Source: Chitinophagales bacterium
GTDB taxonomy: Bacteria; Bacteroidota; Bacteroidia; Chitinophagales; JADIYW01
Assembly: GCA_023957215.1 (NCBI GenBank)
Contig: JAMLHH010000018.1
Span: 1 to 62,441, forward strand
DNA length: 62,441 bases
Direction of reading: 5' to 3'
The translations under genes and the position numbers were made by a program. Positions 62,344 to 62,441 of the stretch are shown here, piece by piece. The notes under the pieces are model-generated. The model made no database searches and was not told where the DNA came from. It saw only the letters and a program-made list of their open reading frames with translations. Position 1 is the first letter of the stretch; each line of letters opens with the position of its first letter.

Positions 62344-62441
62344 CTAATCTTTTACACAACGACAGGAAAGACCGACTGCTCTTGATTGAAAGAGTTCGGT
62401 CAATTTACTGTTATTATAAGCTAATCCATAATAAAAGGCAT
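62344..62441 (-). CDS. FISUMP-type secreted protein, C-terminal end (5' part outside window)
   Basis: The minus strand is open from the right edge to TAG at 62346-62344 and reads AFYYGLAYNNSKLTELFQ... ending VGLSCRCVKD. That ending matches the Fibrobacter-succinogenes-major-paralogous (FISUMP) domain, whose members close with GYSVRCVRD-like residues. These domains are common in secreted Bacteroidota proteins. Only 32 residues are visible, so nothing more can be said about the gene. Confidence 0.7.
   Translation of the reverse strand, partial: AFYYGLAYNNSKLTELFQSRAVGLSCRCVKD

Noticed and set aside
1..62441. tRNA, rRNA or riboswitch genes
   Set aside because: I recognised no cloverleaf, rRNA segment or known riboswitch core in the gaps, though short structured RNAs could be missed by eye.

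Overview
The window reads as a chromosomal segment of a low-GC, Gram-negative Bacteroidota bacterium. The lineage is inferred from features visible in the sequence: many genes are preceded by the Bacteroidota -7 promoter element TAnnTTTG; two secreted proteins end in type IX secretion (T9SS) sorting domains; the mutY-ssb-gldE-gldD gliding cluster is present; an HU-TPR-COX24-RNase G operon carries a 30-residue AURKAIP1/COX24-type ribosomal protein; and lipoproteins with Bacteroidota-style lipoboxes are frequent. Mevalonate pathway genes and a CcmE/CcmF cytochrome c system suggest an aerobic, non-gut environmental lineage, but genus cannot be read from the window. No rRNA, tRNA or CRISPR array was recognised.

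Layout. 1-3.4 kb: the 3' end of a penicillin acylase-family gene, a collapsed IS630-type transposase, then a phosphate transport pair (DUF47 + Pit) and a thioesterase. 3.4-6.5 kb: a minus-strand metal-handling operon (Cys/His-rich HYC_CC_PP-type protein, TonB receptor, HMA protein). 6.5-9 kb: a frame-split lamin-tail T9SS cargo. 9-11 kb: mevalonate kinase and diphosphomevalonate decarboxylase. 11-16 kb: two glycosyltransferases, dGTPase and purB. 16-21 kb: unknown proteins, a lipoprotein followed by an N,N-dimethylformamidase-like lipoprotein, and yaaA. 22-28 kb: RNase G operon, divergent mutY-ssb-gldE-gldD. 28-37 kb: DUF1015 protein, tandem lipoprotein serine hydrolases, a T9SS protein, MazG-like/SRPBCC pair and a second CNNM/CBS protein. 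37-48 kb: PpiD-like foldase and a fatty acid beta-oxidation locus (acyl-CoA dehydrogenases, TetR regulator, FadB/J-type enzyme, thiolase). 48-54.9 kb: xerD, DUF2400, Na+/solute symporter, LOG protein, glyA, sugar nucleotidyltransferase. 55-56.3 kb: a frameshifted DUF4143 ATPase. 56.5-62.4 kb: ccmE, ccmF, DUF2520, sulfotransferase, OmpA lipoprotein and the tail of a FISUMP-type protein.

The most unusual structure is between the beta-oxidation genes at 44.56-44.99 kb. A four-helix-bundle (S23/IVS) gene is closed by 26-bp inverted repeats (24 of 26 matching) built from degenerate heptamers A[AG][TC]CAAG. A further arm-like copy lies 1.4 kb downstream, before the second acyl-CoA dehydrogenase gene. 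It looks like a 23S-rRNA intervening-sequence cassette placed inside an mRNA operon. The TetR gene has a 9-bp-arm palindrome lying on the -33 element of a near-perfect promoter. At least four single-base frame breaks occur in three otherwise good genes, which points either to decay or to residual indel errors in the assembly.
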